The notes beneath the pieces were generated by a model. It had not been told where the DNA came from, searched no databases, and saw only the letters and a list, made by a program, of their open reading frames with translations. Shown one piece after another: positions 21,771 through 35,000 of a stretch of DNA of 64,000 nucleotides. The position numbers and the translations under genes were made by a program. Within the stretch, counting starts at the first letter, position 1, and each line of letters opens with the position of its first letter. Source of the DNA: Lotus japonicus (taxonomy: Eukaryota; Streptophyta; Magnoliopsida; Fabales; Fabaceae); NCBI RefSeq assembly GCF_012489685.1, contig NC_080042.1:74638566-74702565 (forward strand), read 5' to 3'.

Positions 21771-21941
21771 CCAAGGTATTCCCACAGCCGACAGTCATGA
21801 GACTAATCCCTCGCCCCACGGTCAGCGCACTAAGTGGTAGGGGGCTGGTCAATGAGTTTTTTCTATTCGCAAGAGTTGGGATTCGAACCCCCAACCACTC
21901 GCTTAAAGGATGAAGTGCTGAACCACTACACCAACCCACTT
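21771..21941 (-). mobile_element. tRNA-derived SINE
   Basis: On the minus strand the head reads GGGTTGGTGTAGTGGTTCAG (A-box-like) and, after a spacer, GGTTCGAATCC at 21879-21889 (B-box), both RNA polymerase III signals. A non-tRNA body follows, ending near GGAATACCTTGG. The 61-codon frame across it is accidental. Length of about 170 bases and structure fit plant SINEs; flanking duplications are not clear. Confidence 0.65.
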
Positions 21942-23337
21942 GGTTACACTAAAAACAGGCACTTAAAACAGGCCAACATACAAGTTAAAAGAAGACACAA
22001 ATTTTAAACTCATTCTCATCCACTTTAATCTTTAATTAAAAAATAAAGCCAACTATGAAATATCTCATCTTCTTTTACTTACATTTTTTAATAGGGTAAA
22101 ATATAATTTGGTAAGGGTAAACATATCTATAGCGAAATTGATTTTAGTCTATCATCAGAATAATGTTGCAATATGGTTTTTCCGAAAAGAGAAATGTTTG
22201 ATTTTAATTCATGATCGAAATTGAGCTTCTGTGAGATGCTTTCATGCCCAATGTGTGCTTTATGTAGCCTTGATAAGTTTTTAAGTTTTTTTTTGTTACA
22301 TAGCCTTGATAAGTTTACGAGGCAGGCAGGCACACATGTATTTTCAATTAAAATTTAAATGACACAATACATAATTAAAAATTAAAACTTATACAAAAAA
22401 CTAAAATCCTATACATTTTTTGATATGTTGAATTCTAATCCTAATTTGCTTAACAATATTCTCTTCTTCCATCACCTTGATCTCCCTTCCCACCTTCTTC
22501 CATCATTTTCACCAAAACTCAAAATCAAAAACCTAACCCTCATGATTAGTTATACACTTCTCATTTAAATTTGTTAAATGACGTGTACAAAGTTACTCAT
22601 AAAGCACTCAGAAAACTTGAAGACATCTCGATGAGCTCAGTATTAGGTAAGGATTACAATCAAACATTTCTCTAATGGCATTTATCAAGATATAATTTTG
22701 TTCAATTTTGTTTCGACGAGGAACCAAAATCAAAACTCGCTATATATTTAAATGGTAGAAAACATACTTAACCCAAAATCTTAATTAAAAAGTATAAAAT
22801 GCAACATGAAAATGGAGTCGAACCCGTTCTCAATTGAACTTGTGAGTTGTAAGATATGGGCTGACCCAACCTAAATAGCCCGGGACAGGACAAAGAAAGA
22901 AAAAAAGCCTACCATTATTGCCATCCCTATACTCCATGGAACTTGAAGAATTGAAGGTCATGAAACAAACCTGCAGGCAGTTTGTAACAACAGCACATAC
23001 TTTCCACTTGGTGGTTCGTAGAGACCAATATAATGAGTCCAATTTATGAGTCCCACTACTCTCAATGCCCTTCACCATCACCTCCAAAAGCTTCTTAAGA
23101 CAGCTTTGCTCACACATCCATTCACACATCACAAGAATCTGTCTGCATGCAGGCTTCTAGAATTAATTAATTAAAATATCGTAAATGTCGTTAACAAATT
23201 AAACCATATGGTATTATATATATATATATATATATATTAAAATTCTAAAAACGAATGTATATATATTACTTCCAAACACGGATTAAAATTGAACGTGCTC
23301 ATAATCATCTGATGAACCACCATGCTCGGATATGGAT
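21942..23337. other. No gene seen
   Basis: AT-rich DNA. A 100-codon minus-strand frame (22830-23132) has no recognisable domain. A TA microsatellite lies at 23217-23238. Confidence 0.5.
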
Positions 23338-23540
23338 TTGGATCCTCTCCATCCAACTTCTCTCCATCCCTTCTCCATCCAAAATCTAAGCCATCGATTT
23401 TAAATTTTAAAGGTGAGGATTAATTCATGTTTTCTCTCTCTTCTTAAATTGATTCAAGCCTTTAAATTTCAAAATCAATGGCTCAGATTTGGATGGAGAG
23501 AGGATGGAGGGAACATGGATGGAGAGGATCCAAACCCGCT
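23338..23540. mobile_element. Hairpin MITE with long inverted repeat
   Basis: The left arm TTGGATCCTCTCCATCCAAC, then TCTAAGCCATCGATTTT, is mirrored on the right by AAAATCAATGGCTCAGATTTG and ATGGATGGAGAGGATCCAA. Each arm is about 70 bases with a loop of about 60, so single-stranded DNA or RNA would fold back. Superfamily not determined. Confidence 0.65.
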
Positions 23541-24306
23541 GGGATATATACGACGATTCTATGATTTGGATCTGATGAGATGTGATTATAGGTCAGTTAT
23601 TAATATTATCAAAACAACACCTGAATGTTATTTTTATGAACCATACTGTTTTTAACGCGACATACATTGTGATGAAATATCTAAAATCAAACGAATGAAA
23701 GACGAGAGAATTAAGAGAAGAATCACCTAGAAGTCTGCCACGGTGGGGCAGCGTCAGCGATACAGTTGTAGAGATGTCTCAGATGAAGGTGGGAGGATCC
23801 TAGCTGAACACAGAAACACGATAGCCCAGTTCACTCTGTTTCATGTCATTTCTAGAAGGAAAAAGAAGTAAGAACGAGAGAAAAGTTTTCTAAAGATGGA
23901 CTACACGCTTATTTAGGCTATCGAATTTTGACCCTTTCAATCTTTTAACCACAAAAAATTATAGACACTTATTTAATTAGGTTTATTTCTATAATTTTTT
24001 GGTAAATTGAAAGATAAATTGCATCTTTCATAGATTGATCTTCTTGGACCTCATCCGCCCAACTCAAATGCTCCCGCTCTTACCACTTAATACATCATTC
24101 GGGGACTGGTTGAGTATTATGTTTGAGTAAAATACACGTTTCTCTAAAGATTTATTAAAATGATATTTCATCTCATTTTTGTCATAATATTTCCTAAAAA
24201 CTGTTAAAATGACACTACACTTCACCCCACTTCCTTTCAACTTTTGCGACGAAATATCATAGTTCGTCTCAAAAATCGAGTAAAAAATGGGATTAGTGAC
24301 ATAATT
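23541..24306. other. No gene seen
   Basis: AT-rich non-coding DNA. Confidence 0.5.
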
Positions 24307-24653
24307 TTAAGGAGATGTTGTCACTAATCGAAGTGACTTGTCTTTTGGTTGGTTCAGGATTTCATCAAGATACATTTCTCCAAATGATCTTTTTCGCACG
24401 GGAAACTCAAACGAGTTTCGCTTAGAAAATTCTCGTATGATAAGTTGCGAGAACTCCTCCCAATCCTTGATAGAAGAAGTTGGGAAAGAATTTTTTTTTT
24501 TTTGGAACAACGGAAAAGTTGGGAAAGAATTGAAACAACATAAGAACTTGAATTTCCCTTTAAAGTAGGCAAAAATGCTCTACATGCTAACACATTTGTG
24601 TCGTCAATGTCCATGATTCCCATAGCTTCCATGAGCCTGATGAAGGCATTCAC
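24307..24653 (-). pseudogene. Possible LTR-retrotransposon gag remnant
   Basis: Two overlapping minus-strand frames together resemble a plant gypsy-type gag. They include NAFIRLMEAMGI, a CRAFLPTLKGN stretch where gag proteins have a KAFP/CKAFPSTLKG motif, and then SIKDWEEFSQLIIREFSKR, similar to SWEELS..F..QF. Frameshifts and a poly-A run break it. At about 25020-25330 lies sequence of LTR-like character (CCTGCAAAATACACTC, then TGTATTTATAAGCTC, a possible TATA). The link between the two is a guess. Confidence 0.35.
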
Positions 24654-25544
24654 GTGTTATGTTGGACTTATCTTTTTTTATTTTTTTTGAAATTCAGTAC
24701 TTCATTGTTTTTTTTTTGATATTGTCAGTACTTCATTGTTATGTTGGACTTATCTTTTCCAAAAAATGAATCTATGTCAATTTAGTCAAGTAAGTTTAAT
24801 GGCTGGTTCAAAGCTCGATAAATTCTTCGTGGTGCGTAAGTGGCTTCTTCCAACTTTCACAAATACGGAGAATAAAATATTGCCTTAAAACTCGTTGGTT
24901 CAGCTTTTTTGTATTGTGGCTATTTTCATTATTTCTTGAATTTCTCACAAGCAATACCAAATTAATACTCTTTTATATTGAGATTTGTGGTGCTTCCTCA
25001 TCTCCGATGGTGGTCGTGTGGCTTGGAAGGCTTCTCTAGATAGAATTGTATTGACACATCAGAGAATTGATGTATGTACCTGCAAAATACACTCTAATGC
25101 TCGAGTTAGTGAGAGAGTCTTGAGGTTTAAGAAGAACTCAAAGTTTGTATAATTAATGAGTAATGCTTAAGTAAATAAATGACTAAACCTGTATTTATAA
25201 GCTCAGTGACCGTCGTATTCTTTAAGAAGGTCTTATGAGATTATGGTAATTTTTTAGTTGTCTTGCTGTCTTATTTAATGAGTTGGAACATGGCCTACTC
25301 TAGGGCATGATGTTCCTTAGTTAAGTCATTTTGACTGCCATCATGATACTTGATTGATTGCAAGACCTTTGAACCGGTTAAAACTATTGAGTTTTGTAGC
25401 CACTTGGGCCGGCAGGGACAATGTCTATTTTTATTTTATGTTTATATGTGATTGCACTTTACTTTTAAAGTATTATTGTTCTCAAATACATTCTCTCAAA
25501 TTCAATTTTATTAAAATTAATTTTATAAACTTAAATTTCATTTT
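24654..25544. other. No gene; possible retroelement debris
   Basis: Repeated TTCAGTACTTCATTG blocks (24692 and 24727) and an LTR-like stretch near 25020-25330. No coding sequence. Confidence 0.35.
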
Positions 25545-25901
25545 TTGTTACAGGGAGGGCCTAGGCCCCGAACATGCTACACTGGTGCGGGAATAAAAGA
25601 AGAGGATGCAAACTCCGAACAATCTCTAGAAATCAAGCTATGACACTGTCCAAATGGAAAGTCAAACTAATGAGTCCCAAACGTAAAACCCAACTGAGCC
25701 AAATAATTCGCGAAGACATTTACTTCCCTGTAAGTATGCTGAAAAACCATGGCTCTGTGCTCTTTCCCTCAACCTGGTCATCGAATGAAGAATTTTCTTA
25801 TACGGGTGAGCTTCAAGGTTGGGAGACGTTAGAAGCTGAACAACCTCGAGCAAGTCAGACCTCCTGAGCGAGTCATATTCAATAATAAACTTAAAGTTCA
25901 T
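25545..25901 (-). pseudogene. LINE RNase H remnant
   Basis: The minus strand from 25901 reads FIIEYDSLRRSDLLEVVQLL, TSPNLEAHPYKKILHS and later FGSVGFYVWDSLV, the RVT_3 RNase H-like domain that closes plant LINE polyproteins (ESDSLEVVQLL..., LANLGF...). Stops and shifts follow until an A-rich end at about 25545. The aligned plus-strand frame is a shadow. Confidence 0.6.
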
Positions 25902-26854
25902 CTAATTTAATTTTTCCAAACATAGAAAAGAAAAATCATTTATACTATCACACTAGTGTGTAATGCGTTGTGAAAAGGAATCTGGACACCAGCTCGACAA
26001 AGCACCGCTGTATATACTACGCTCTATTTGTACGTGGACACCAACAAAAGAGCTTGTATTATAATCATTCGAATCTTGCAAGTTGAGACTAAAATTACTT
26101 TGCTTAATTAACCATTTCCTTGCAACACTCTTGAAAACAATTTAGTCATGTGTGGCCATTATACCAATATAATGTTGATTATCAAAATAGACATCAATGA
26201 AAGAAAATATTCTCAATATAATTAAACTATATAAGGTTTGGAGAATACTGATCATAGGACCCTTTTCAAAACGAATGGGAACCAATGACGCATTGCTTTT
26301 CCCATTCCATATTCTGCATTTGTATGGTAATCTGATAGGTTTTATGTTTAGGGGAGAGGTAGTTTTAAGAGAAGCTAAATTTTATGAAAAAATTAGTGAT
26401 TTCATTTAGGAATGACAAAATAGGTTCAACCCCGATGAATCAACACACTTTACTCATCAAATAGGGTAGGGCGAGTTAGCTAACCAAACACACCAACCTG
26501 TCCAGTCCAATCCCCACTAACTCATTGAGCCAACAGTGAACCTATTCAAAATCTAATACAGAGTGAGCCTATAATTTTTTTTGTTTACATTTATTTATGG
26601 TATTTCAATCCGCTATTAAGTGGTGTGAGTTGGGTATCTCAATTAGAGTTGCCCATCAGATGAATGTGGACGGGTTTGCACTAAGAGTGTTGGTTTTGAA
26701 CGGTTGAATCATCACACAACTAGGACATCCCTGTACGATGAAGATGTCGGTTTCGGCACGATTTCAACGAGCAACAGTTTTGGCGGGTGAGTTCATACAG
26801 TTAGAAAAAACTTTCAGATCGTTCTAGAAGTTTTGTAAAAACAATTGTTGGGAG
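25902..26854. other. No gene seen
   Basis: AT-rich non-coding DNA. A segment near 26409-26680 with GGTTCAACCCCGATG-type sequence vaguely recalls hAT subterminal repeats, without ends that I can prove. Confidence 0.4.
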
Positions 26855-27010
26855 TGCATGGGCAAATGAAACAAGACACCAAGGGTACCTGATATCACAT
26901 CTTAACCCAAAATCTTAAGGTGTTGAGTTTATGGATCATATCTTTTATAAAGTTTTCACCTCACTTATATTTAACTAATATGAGACTCCAACTCACTTGA
27001 ATTTTCAACA
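26855..27010 (-). mobile_element. Truncated TRIM copy (one LTR plus internal start)
   Basis: Read on the minus strand, 27010 down to 26903 matches the terminal repeat of the TRIM at 15619 (TGTTGAAAATTCAAGTGAGT, then ACTTTATAAAAGATATG and TTAAGATTTTGGGTTAA). It continues into that element's internal region (AAGATGTG..., GACACCAAG reversed) before similarity stops. It is more diverged than the two repeats of the intron copy. Confidence 0.7.
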
Positions 27011-28915
27011 AAAGTGACATTTAGAAAAAGAAAATTTTGAGATTGAAAAAGACAATTTTTTGTCGAGTCAACCTTGTGGTTAGGAAAAGTCAAGGCGCGC
27101 TAGAGAAAGACGATAATTTTTATTTTTTTTACATGCAAAATAAATTAAACCAAGTACAAGGGATGCTTGAATCCTATACAAGCACAAAAAACACGTACAT
27201 AGCGAAAATTGGAAGAAGAACTAAAAATACACCGGAAAAGTAACAAACAGCCTTAACCCCCCACCCCCCAATACATGAAATTATAATCAAGAAAATTCTA
27301 CTTCAAAGTAATTTGTGTTTCATGGGGAGTGACCCCGCTCAAACACGAAAAGTCGGGCGATTTGGGACTGATGACACTGTTCTTGATATATATATATATA
27401 TATATAATCCTAATCTCAACATTTTTCTCTTGTTGACAAATCAACCTTGTTTTACCAATTAAAGGGATGTTGAATGTAAATCCTTACTTTGTAGAAATGT
27501 TTTGTTTAAAGTAGAAATTTGGTTTGTACTTTACTTTCTAAAAAACAATAAGGTATACCTAAGTGATATCTACTTTACAAAAATGATTTGTTTAAAGTTT
27601 AAACAAACTTAATTAACTAGTGGATTTGTTCCAAAGCAAATCTATAAACGAAAGGTGGATAGTGAAAGGGAAAGGAGGCTGGGAACCTTTAGTACAAGTT
27701 AGTGGTGACTGCTTTGGGAAGTTGGATTTATTTATAAACCGCCACCTATATTTTAATGGGTGTGAGTGTGCCAGGCATAAGAAATGCGCACTCCAACTTA
27801 AACTATTGCTATTCAGTATTGTAGCACACTTGCCCACTATTTTCATACAATAATGTTATGAAATTTGGTTTGGATCTCAAGATTTGAATATTGCTGTATC
27901 GATGAACTGAAACTTAAGTGATCCAATTTAACTTGATTGCTGTATCTGATGAGTGAAACATTTACACTTGACAAAGAGAAATCATTGGACCCATGAATGA
28001 ATATAAAGAAATGGGATCATCTGAGTTCTCTAGCTAGCTAACAATTGACAAGGATGATGAAGCATGAGATTATCACGTGCCAGCTAGTGTTTGACCCTTG
28101 TTCTCCCACTTTTGTGTGCATGGTTGACACACTTTGTCACTTAGCTTGAACTTTGGGATCAGATACGTGACCAAAATAAATTTTCCCAGTGCGAACCCAA
28201 TATCATTCTATATTATCCAAATTTAATTATAATTTCATTTTAAACTCTTGTAATCATTCATTTTGCAGGAAGACTATGTTTGTGGGAAATTAAAATTTTG
28301 GCTAAATTTGATGCTCAGCATGATAAAGAGTTGAGCATCAAGATCCTCCTTTTGATTTAGCAGCAAGTCTGAAAGCAGATGCCGCAGGTATTGTGTTTGT
28401 TTACACTTTTTCTCTCTTTTTTTTTTTCTTTTCTTTTCTTTTTGATTTGTTCAAAAAAAACTCTTAATAATCTTCTACTTACTAAATAACCAACATTTTC
28501 AATGTTTTTCATATTTTTAAGATATTCAATGGGGTATTTACTACATTATTTCTGCTCGTCAAAAAAAAAACTACATTATTTCTTATTTAATACTTTCTCA
28601 TAAAAAATAGAAGTATTTACAATATATAGGAAACTGTAATAAAATAAAATATAAATTATAAATTTATAATATCTTTTTTTCCTCATCGAAAAACATCCAT
28701 TTATAATATCTTAAACTATCTATAAATTAATAAAATAACTAAAGATAGATCCTTGAAATAGAATCTAAAATTCTCAGCTAATTTGGTCTTTGAAAAATTT
28801 ATATATTAGAATTATTAATTTATAATAATAATAATAATAAATGTAAATTAAATTAATATGAACTTTTTTTTTGTTAATTTTGGTGGGAAAGAAGTACATA
28901 ATCGGTAGAGGAAGC
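27011..28915. other. Intergenic upstream of BTS
   Basis: AT-rich DNA with a TA microsatellite at 27388-27407 and (AAT)n near 28824-28840. Two opposing 77-codon frames at 27613-27853 resemble nothing known. Confidence 0.5.
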
Positions 28916-28935
28916 CACGTGTATCAACTATAAAA
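28916..28935 (+). promoter_or_regulatory. G-box and TATA box of BTS
   Basis: A perfect CACGTG at 28916-28921 is followed by TATAAAA at 28929-28935, 130 bases before the BTS start codon. Group IVc bHLH factors that drive iron-deficiency genes bind G-box/E-box sites. The placement fits, but function is inferred. Confidence 0.5.
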
Positions 28936-29064
28936 TGTTCCCTCTTTTCTTTATCCTCTTCGCTCGCACCACACCAGAAAAAACAAACACACAAGAAAGA
29001 AGAAGAAACTGCATTTGCAAACAACCGTATCACAAATATCAATTCTCCATTAATCCTGTGGCAA

Positions 29065-32000
29065 ATGGCCACCACGCATTCGCAAGCTGGTGGTGGTGGT
29101 GGTGGTGGTGGTGGTGCTGTGGCCACTATGCCTGTAGCAGCCACTCCGACTTCAACCGCCGCTACCGGTTGCTCCTCCCTCCTCCTCCAATCGCCGATTC
29201 TGATATTCTCTCTGTTCCACAAGGCCATTAGCTCTGAACTCCGCTCACTCCACCGAGCTTCCCTCGACTTCGTTTCCGACCCTTCTCACCTCATTTCCTT
29301 CTCACGCCGCTGCCACTTTCTTCGCACCATCTACAAGCACCACTGCAATGCCGAGGACCAGGTCTGTTCTGTTTCTCTCCCTCTGTCTCTTCATGATGAT
29401 TCGTACTTTCGTAGTTCATGTTTATACGTGCTTTCCTTTTGGCCCATCACTTCATGTTTAACTGCAATGCTAGTTGACAAAAGCCTCATTTTACTTTCTT
29501 CTCTTAATTTTCTCGAAGGTTTTGCTCGGTAGAGTTTCTCTCTGTTCAACTGCAATTTTGAATTTAAACATGTTGCGGTAGTGCGGAAAACTGTTAGAAG
29601 TCCTACATTGGCTAGAGACATGACATAGATAGTTTTTATAAAGAGTAGAACGACCTCAACTCTTGAGCTAGTTTTTCGATTGCGTTGGGTCTAATAAAAC
29701 TACAAGGAGTATGTTAATTCAGTCATGACATTTTAAAAGCAAATCTGTGTATCTGTAGACTTATAAAGGGTTTTTTTTGTAAATTAGAAATCAAATTTTT
29801 GTTTTAATTGAGAAGCAGCAGAAGCTAATCCAAATTAGCCTTAAGAGAAAAGAACCAAACAAAATATAATGGGGATAAAGTTGTTGGTAAGTACCTCTAT
29901 GAAAACTTTTAGATAGGTAAAAATTGTTGATGGTGAATCATACATCATTCTGCCGTTCTCTCTGGATCTTTGGAACCAAATTGCAGCGGGTAGATGCATA
30001 TTTGAAGTTATTGGTATAATTTGATAGGGTTTCATTCTTAAAATTGGTATTTGATTGTTTTGCTTTGTGATCCCTTGACAGTGTAGTTTTAAGTAAATCA
30101 AGCTTGTTACCATTTCTAATTGGGGTTTGTAGGTCATATTTCCTGCCTTAGATAAACGTGTGAAGAATGTGGCGCGCACCTATTTTTTGGAACACGAGGG
30201 GGAGGGTCTACTTTTTGATCAGTTGTTCAAGCTGCTAAATTCTAACTTGCTAGATGAAGAGAGCTATCGAAGAGAATTAGCATCATGTACTGGAGCACTT
30301 AGAACATCAATTAGCCAGCACTTGTTTAAGGAAGCAGAACAGGTATATTTTAATTACTTTTCTGATAAGTTAGTAGCATCATTCTCACACTTATATATAC
30401 TACTCATTTTCAATTTAGGTGCAGTGTTCAAGGACATTGTTTGTACTACTTATTTATTTTCTTCTCCATGCCTTCTGTGCTCAATAAATAAACAAATAAA
30501 TATATCATAATGTGTTATGGTGGGAAAAAAAATTTAAATGGGTCATACATGGACATTAAGGCCACTCAATAAATACTTTCCCAAAACAATGCCTCTACCT
30601 GTCCCTTCTTTGTTTTGCATCTTGTGATTGCTCTTACAAATGGCTATTTAGATTTCCTTATTTTTTTTGGGTTGGATGGGTAATTTGTTTTAGCTCTCAG
30701 TAATCATTGATCAATTCAGGAAGCTTTGGTTATATGCATTCTTTAATACTAGAAATCAAAAACTGATATAAGCTTTCATTTACCATTTTATCTTACAAGG
30801 ATCTTTTTATCCTTAGAAAATGAATGTGGAAATGTAAGTTGTGAACAAATAAACCCACACAGTGCTATTTATATGCAGAAATATGAATCCACTGCTGTCA
30901 TGAAAAGCTTGAGGTTGCTGGGAATACATAATTTACCAACCAGCCAAATAGAGCATCATACCAAGTTCCACAAATCTAATATTCAGTCATTTCATTTGAC
31001 AGGTCTTCCCTTTGGTCATTGAAAATTTTTCATCTGAAGAGCAGGCATCATTGATATGGCAATTCCTTTGCAGCATACCAGTTAAAATGATGGCAGAATT
31101 TCTTCCCTGGCTTGCTTCATACATATCATCTGATGAGCATCAGGATCTGCTTAGGTGCTTGGGCACAGTTATTCCCAAAGAGAAGCTTCTTCATCAGGTA
31201 AGTGTCCTTTAGATTGCATGCTATTGCAAGATGCTTTTATCAGAATGACGTTTCAATTTCAATGTGCTCAATGTCAAGGTTGTCTTTGGATGGATGAAAG
31301 GACAAAATATCAAATGTAGAAGTTGTACACATAATACCGAGGTTCAGTGGCAGGAGGCCGGAACAAGCAAATTACCCAGTTATAATGATGAAAAGGCGTA
31401 TGGTAATTGTGGACCTTCTAAAACTGTTAAAAGGAAATGGGTGGAGCTAAGTGAAGATCCAACAAATTACACTATAGCATGCCCCTTAGATGAATTATTA
31501 CTTTGGCATAAGGCTATAAAGCATGAGTTGAATGATTTAGCTGAGACAGCTAGGAAAATACGACTATCTGAAGAATGTTCTGGTTTGTCTTCTTTTAATG
31601 GGAGGCTGCAATTTATATCTGAAGTCTGCATCTTTCACAGGTTTATATTTACCCTGTCTCTCCGTAATTGTTATTTTTTCTTATTTCTGGCCACATGTAT
31701 TATGTGGCTTCTTTTTGAATCATATTAACGGTCTTTGAACCATGTACAAGGAGAACTAGAAATGTGTGACTCAGAGAGAGAGAAGAGAGAGAGTTGTATG
31801 TGTGTGTGTAAGTAAAAACATAATCTATTTTATGAATCAGGCAGTGAAGGTATGCAAAAGATTACTGTATATCAGAGTTTTCCCTGTCTCCATGCTAGGA
31901 TTATGGATCCAACTTTGGCCCAAAAGGTCTCTAATGGTTAACTCCCGTAGGCCTAAGCCCACTTTAGGGCAGTGGGAATAAAGAATTAACATGTATAAAG

Positions 32001-35000
32001 AAAATAGGAAGGAAAGTTGGAAAGGAAGTTGTGTGATATTTTTACAATTCTCAGCTTATAGCTTGGAGCTTAAGGAACTTTCCTTGGCTGGGAGTGATTG
32101 CCATTATATTTTCTGTATAACACCAGTTTCCTTTACTAATTCAACCTCGCTTTTTTCTGGTTAGAATCTAATTCCTATCATTCTATTCTAGAAAATGACA
32201 ACCTTGAAAAACACGAAGAGTGAAAGTCTGAAACAATAGAGATAAAAATAAGTGAACAAAAAGAAAAACAATAAAAGAGAAAACATAAAGCACTAATATA
32301 TTTCTACTGTATCCTTTTTCTGCCTACATACTAAATGATCTTTGTTGTTTTCTTGACTGAAGCATTGCTGAGGACAAAGTTATATTCCCCGCTGTAAATG
32401 CAGAGATATATTTGCTCCAAGACCACGCAAACGAGGAACTCCAATTTGACAATCTTAGGTGCCTGATAGAAACTATCCGAAGTGCTGGAGCCAACCCATC
32501 TCCTGAATTCTTTATTAGGCTGAGCTCCCATGCTGAAGAAATAATGAATACTATACTGAAGCACTTTGAAAATGAGGAAACTCAGGTGAGTACGTGTCTG
32601 TTAAATGTGACAAAGTCTATACATTCTTGGGAGAGGATGATGATATGTAGTCGGCCAAACTTTAATTTTGCCTGATCCTATCTGCCGGAAACCCAGGATT
32701 CATCTACTCTCTTCTATAATATTATATATGACTCCACTGCTGCGTTAGGACCTTTACATTTTTGGTTTAGCATCTTTTTCCTTGTGATTCATCCAACAAG
32801 AATGTTGTGTTTGTAGGTTCTTCCACTTGCACGAAAGCTACTTAGCCATCAAAGGCAACGAGAATTACTTTATGAAGGCTTGTGCATGATGCCCTTGAAG
32901 TTGATCGAATGTGTATTACCATGGCTAGTAGGATCACTGAATGAAACAGAAGTTAGGTCATTTCTTCAGAATATGCATATGGCAGGTGAAGTATTGATTC
33001 ATCATAAAAACACTTCTCATTATCAGTTAACTGAAGTTTTTTTTTTTTCTTTTTTAACTTATGCCGCTGACATAGAATTGTATGGTTAACAGCTCCAGCT
33101 TCTGATCATGCGCTGGTTACCCTTTTTTCTGGTTGGGCATGCAACAGACATTCCATGAGCAGTTGCTTCTCTTCAAGCGTGACAGGTTTATGTCCTGCCA
33201 GGAGATTGATGGAGATGGAAATAACTAGCTTATCATTTTGCTTGTGTGAGCATACATTCAGTCATTGTAAAAAGTCTTCATACGTTCAACAAGATAGTAC
33301 AAATGGTCATGTTGGACCTGTCAAGCATGGAAATCCCGAAACAAGACAAGACAATGACGTTTCTAACCTGATAATAACTAGTGAAACTCTTAACTTGCCT
33401 TATAATCAGTCCTGCTGTGTCCCAGGATTAGGGTTGAATCCAAGTCACCGAGGAAATGGTTTGTTGGCCCAAACAAAGTCTCTGCGAGCTTTATCAGATT
33501 GTCCATCTGCGCCTTTCCTCAATTCCAGTCTTTTTATGTGGGGAACCGATATAGTCTCTGCCGATAATCAATTTACAACACGGCCTATTGATAACATATT
33601 TAAATTTCACAAGGCCATCTGTATAGACTTGGAGTATTTAGATCTTGAATCCGGAAAACTTAATGATTGTGATGAAATTTTCATTCAGCAATTCACAGGT
33701 AGATTTTTCTTGTTGTGGGGTTTGTATAGAGCTCATAGTAATGCAGAAGATGATATAGTATTTCCAGCATTAGAATCAAAAGAGAATCTTCACAATGTGA
33801 GCCATTCTTACACTTTGGACCACCAGCAGGAAGATAAGTTATTTTTAGATATTTCTTCTGGACTCACCCAACTTACCCAATTACATGAATTGCTAAATCA
33901 AAGGGATTCATCTAACCATCTAACTAGCTGTTACTCTAATTGTGGTGGTTTCTCTAACACTGTACAAACTTACAATGAGCTCTCTACAAAGATTCAGGGC
34001 ATGTGCAAATCTATCAGAGTGACACTAGATCAACATATTATCAGGGAAGAACTTGAATTATGGCCATTGTTTGATAAACACTTTTCTGTGGAAGAACAGG
34101 ATAAAATTGTTGGTCGTATAATTGGTACTACAGGGGCAGAGGTTCTCCAATCAATGCTGCCGTGGGTTACTTCTGCTCTCACACAAGATGAGCAAAACAA
34201 AATGATAGACACATGGAAGCAGGCTACCAAAAACACCATGTTCAATGAGTGGCTTGATGAATGGTGGACAGGACCTGATTCACCTGTGAATATCACTACA
34301 TCCAGAGACCATTCACTAGGTTTGATGCTTATTCTAAAATATTTACAATGCCCAATATTTTGAATGCTATATCCCTGTCTAATATACTCATCAATATATG
34401 TTCAGGTACCGATGCCTATGAAGACTCAGAGCATGACTTTCAAGCCTTCAGGCCTGGATGGAAAGACATATTCAGGATGAACCAGAATGAACTTGAATCA
34501 GAAATAAGAAAGGTTTCTAGAGATTCAACTCTTGATCCAAGAAGAAAAACATATCTTATTCAGAATCTAATGACCAGGTATATTTCTTCTCTAGTATTTT
34601 ATAAACCTTACCTACATTACAATGACATTGATATTCCTTTCTTATGTTTTTTTCTATTGTTTGGTTATTGTTAGTCGTTGGATAGCTTCTCAGCAGAAGT
34701 TGTCTCAAGCAGCTGGCGGTGAATCTTCAAACAGAGAAGATTTATTGGAAACATTACCTTCATTTCGTGATCCAGAGAAAAAAGTCTTTGGTTGTGAGCA
34801 TTACAAAAGAAATTGCAAACTCCGCGCTGCTTGCTGTGGGAAACTATTCACGTGTAGGTTCTGCCATGATGAAGTTAGTGACCATTCAATGGATAGGTAA
34901 TTTTTTTGTCCATAATGTGTTCTTGACCTGAGTTGGTTTCCATATAATTTGTTAGTTATTTGTTTATAGGAAGGCTACAACCGAGATGATGTGCATGTGC

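Noticed and set aside
21754..21939. Small protein frame
   Set aside because: It overlaps a tRNA-derived SINE and is an accidental frame.
28848..29228. 126-codon minus-strand frame with poly-Pro
   Set aside because: Antisense of the GGT repeat in BTS exon 1.
33155..33240. Separate gene starting with an internal Met at 33155
   Set aside because: This is the interior of BTS exon 7. Splice signals and homology place the exon start at 33093.
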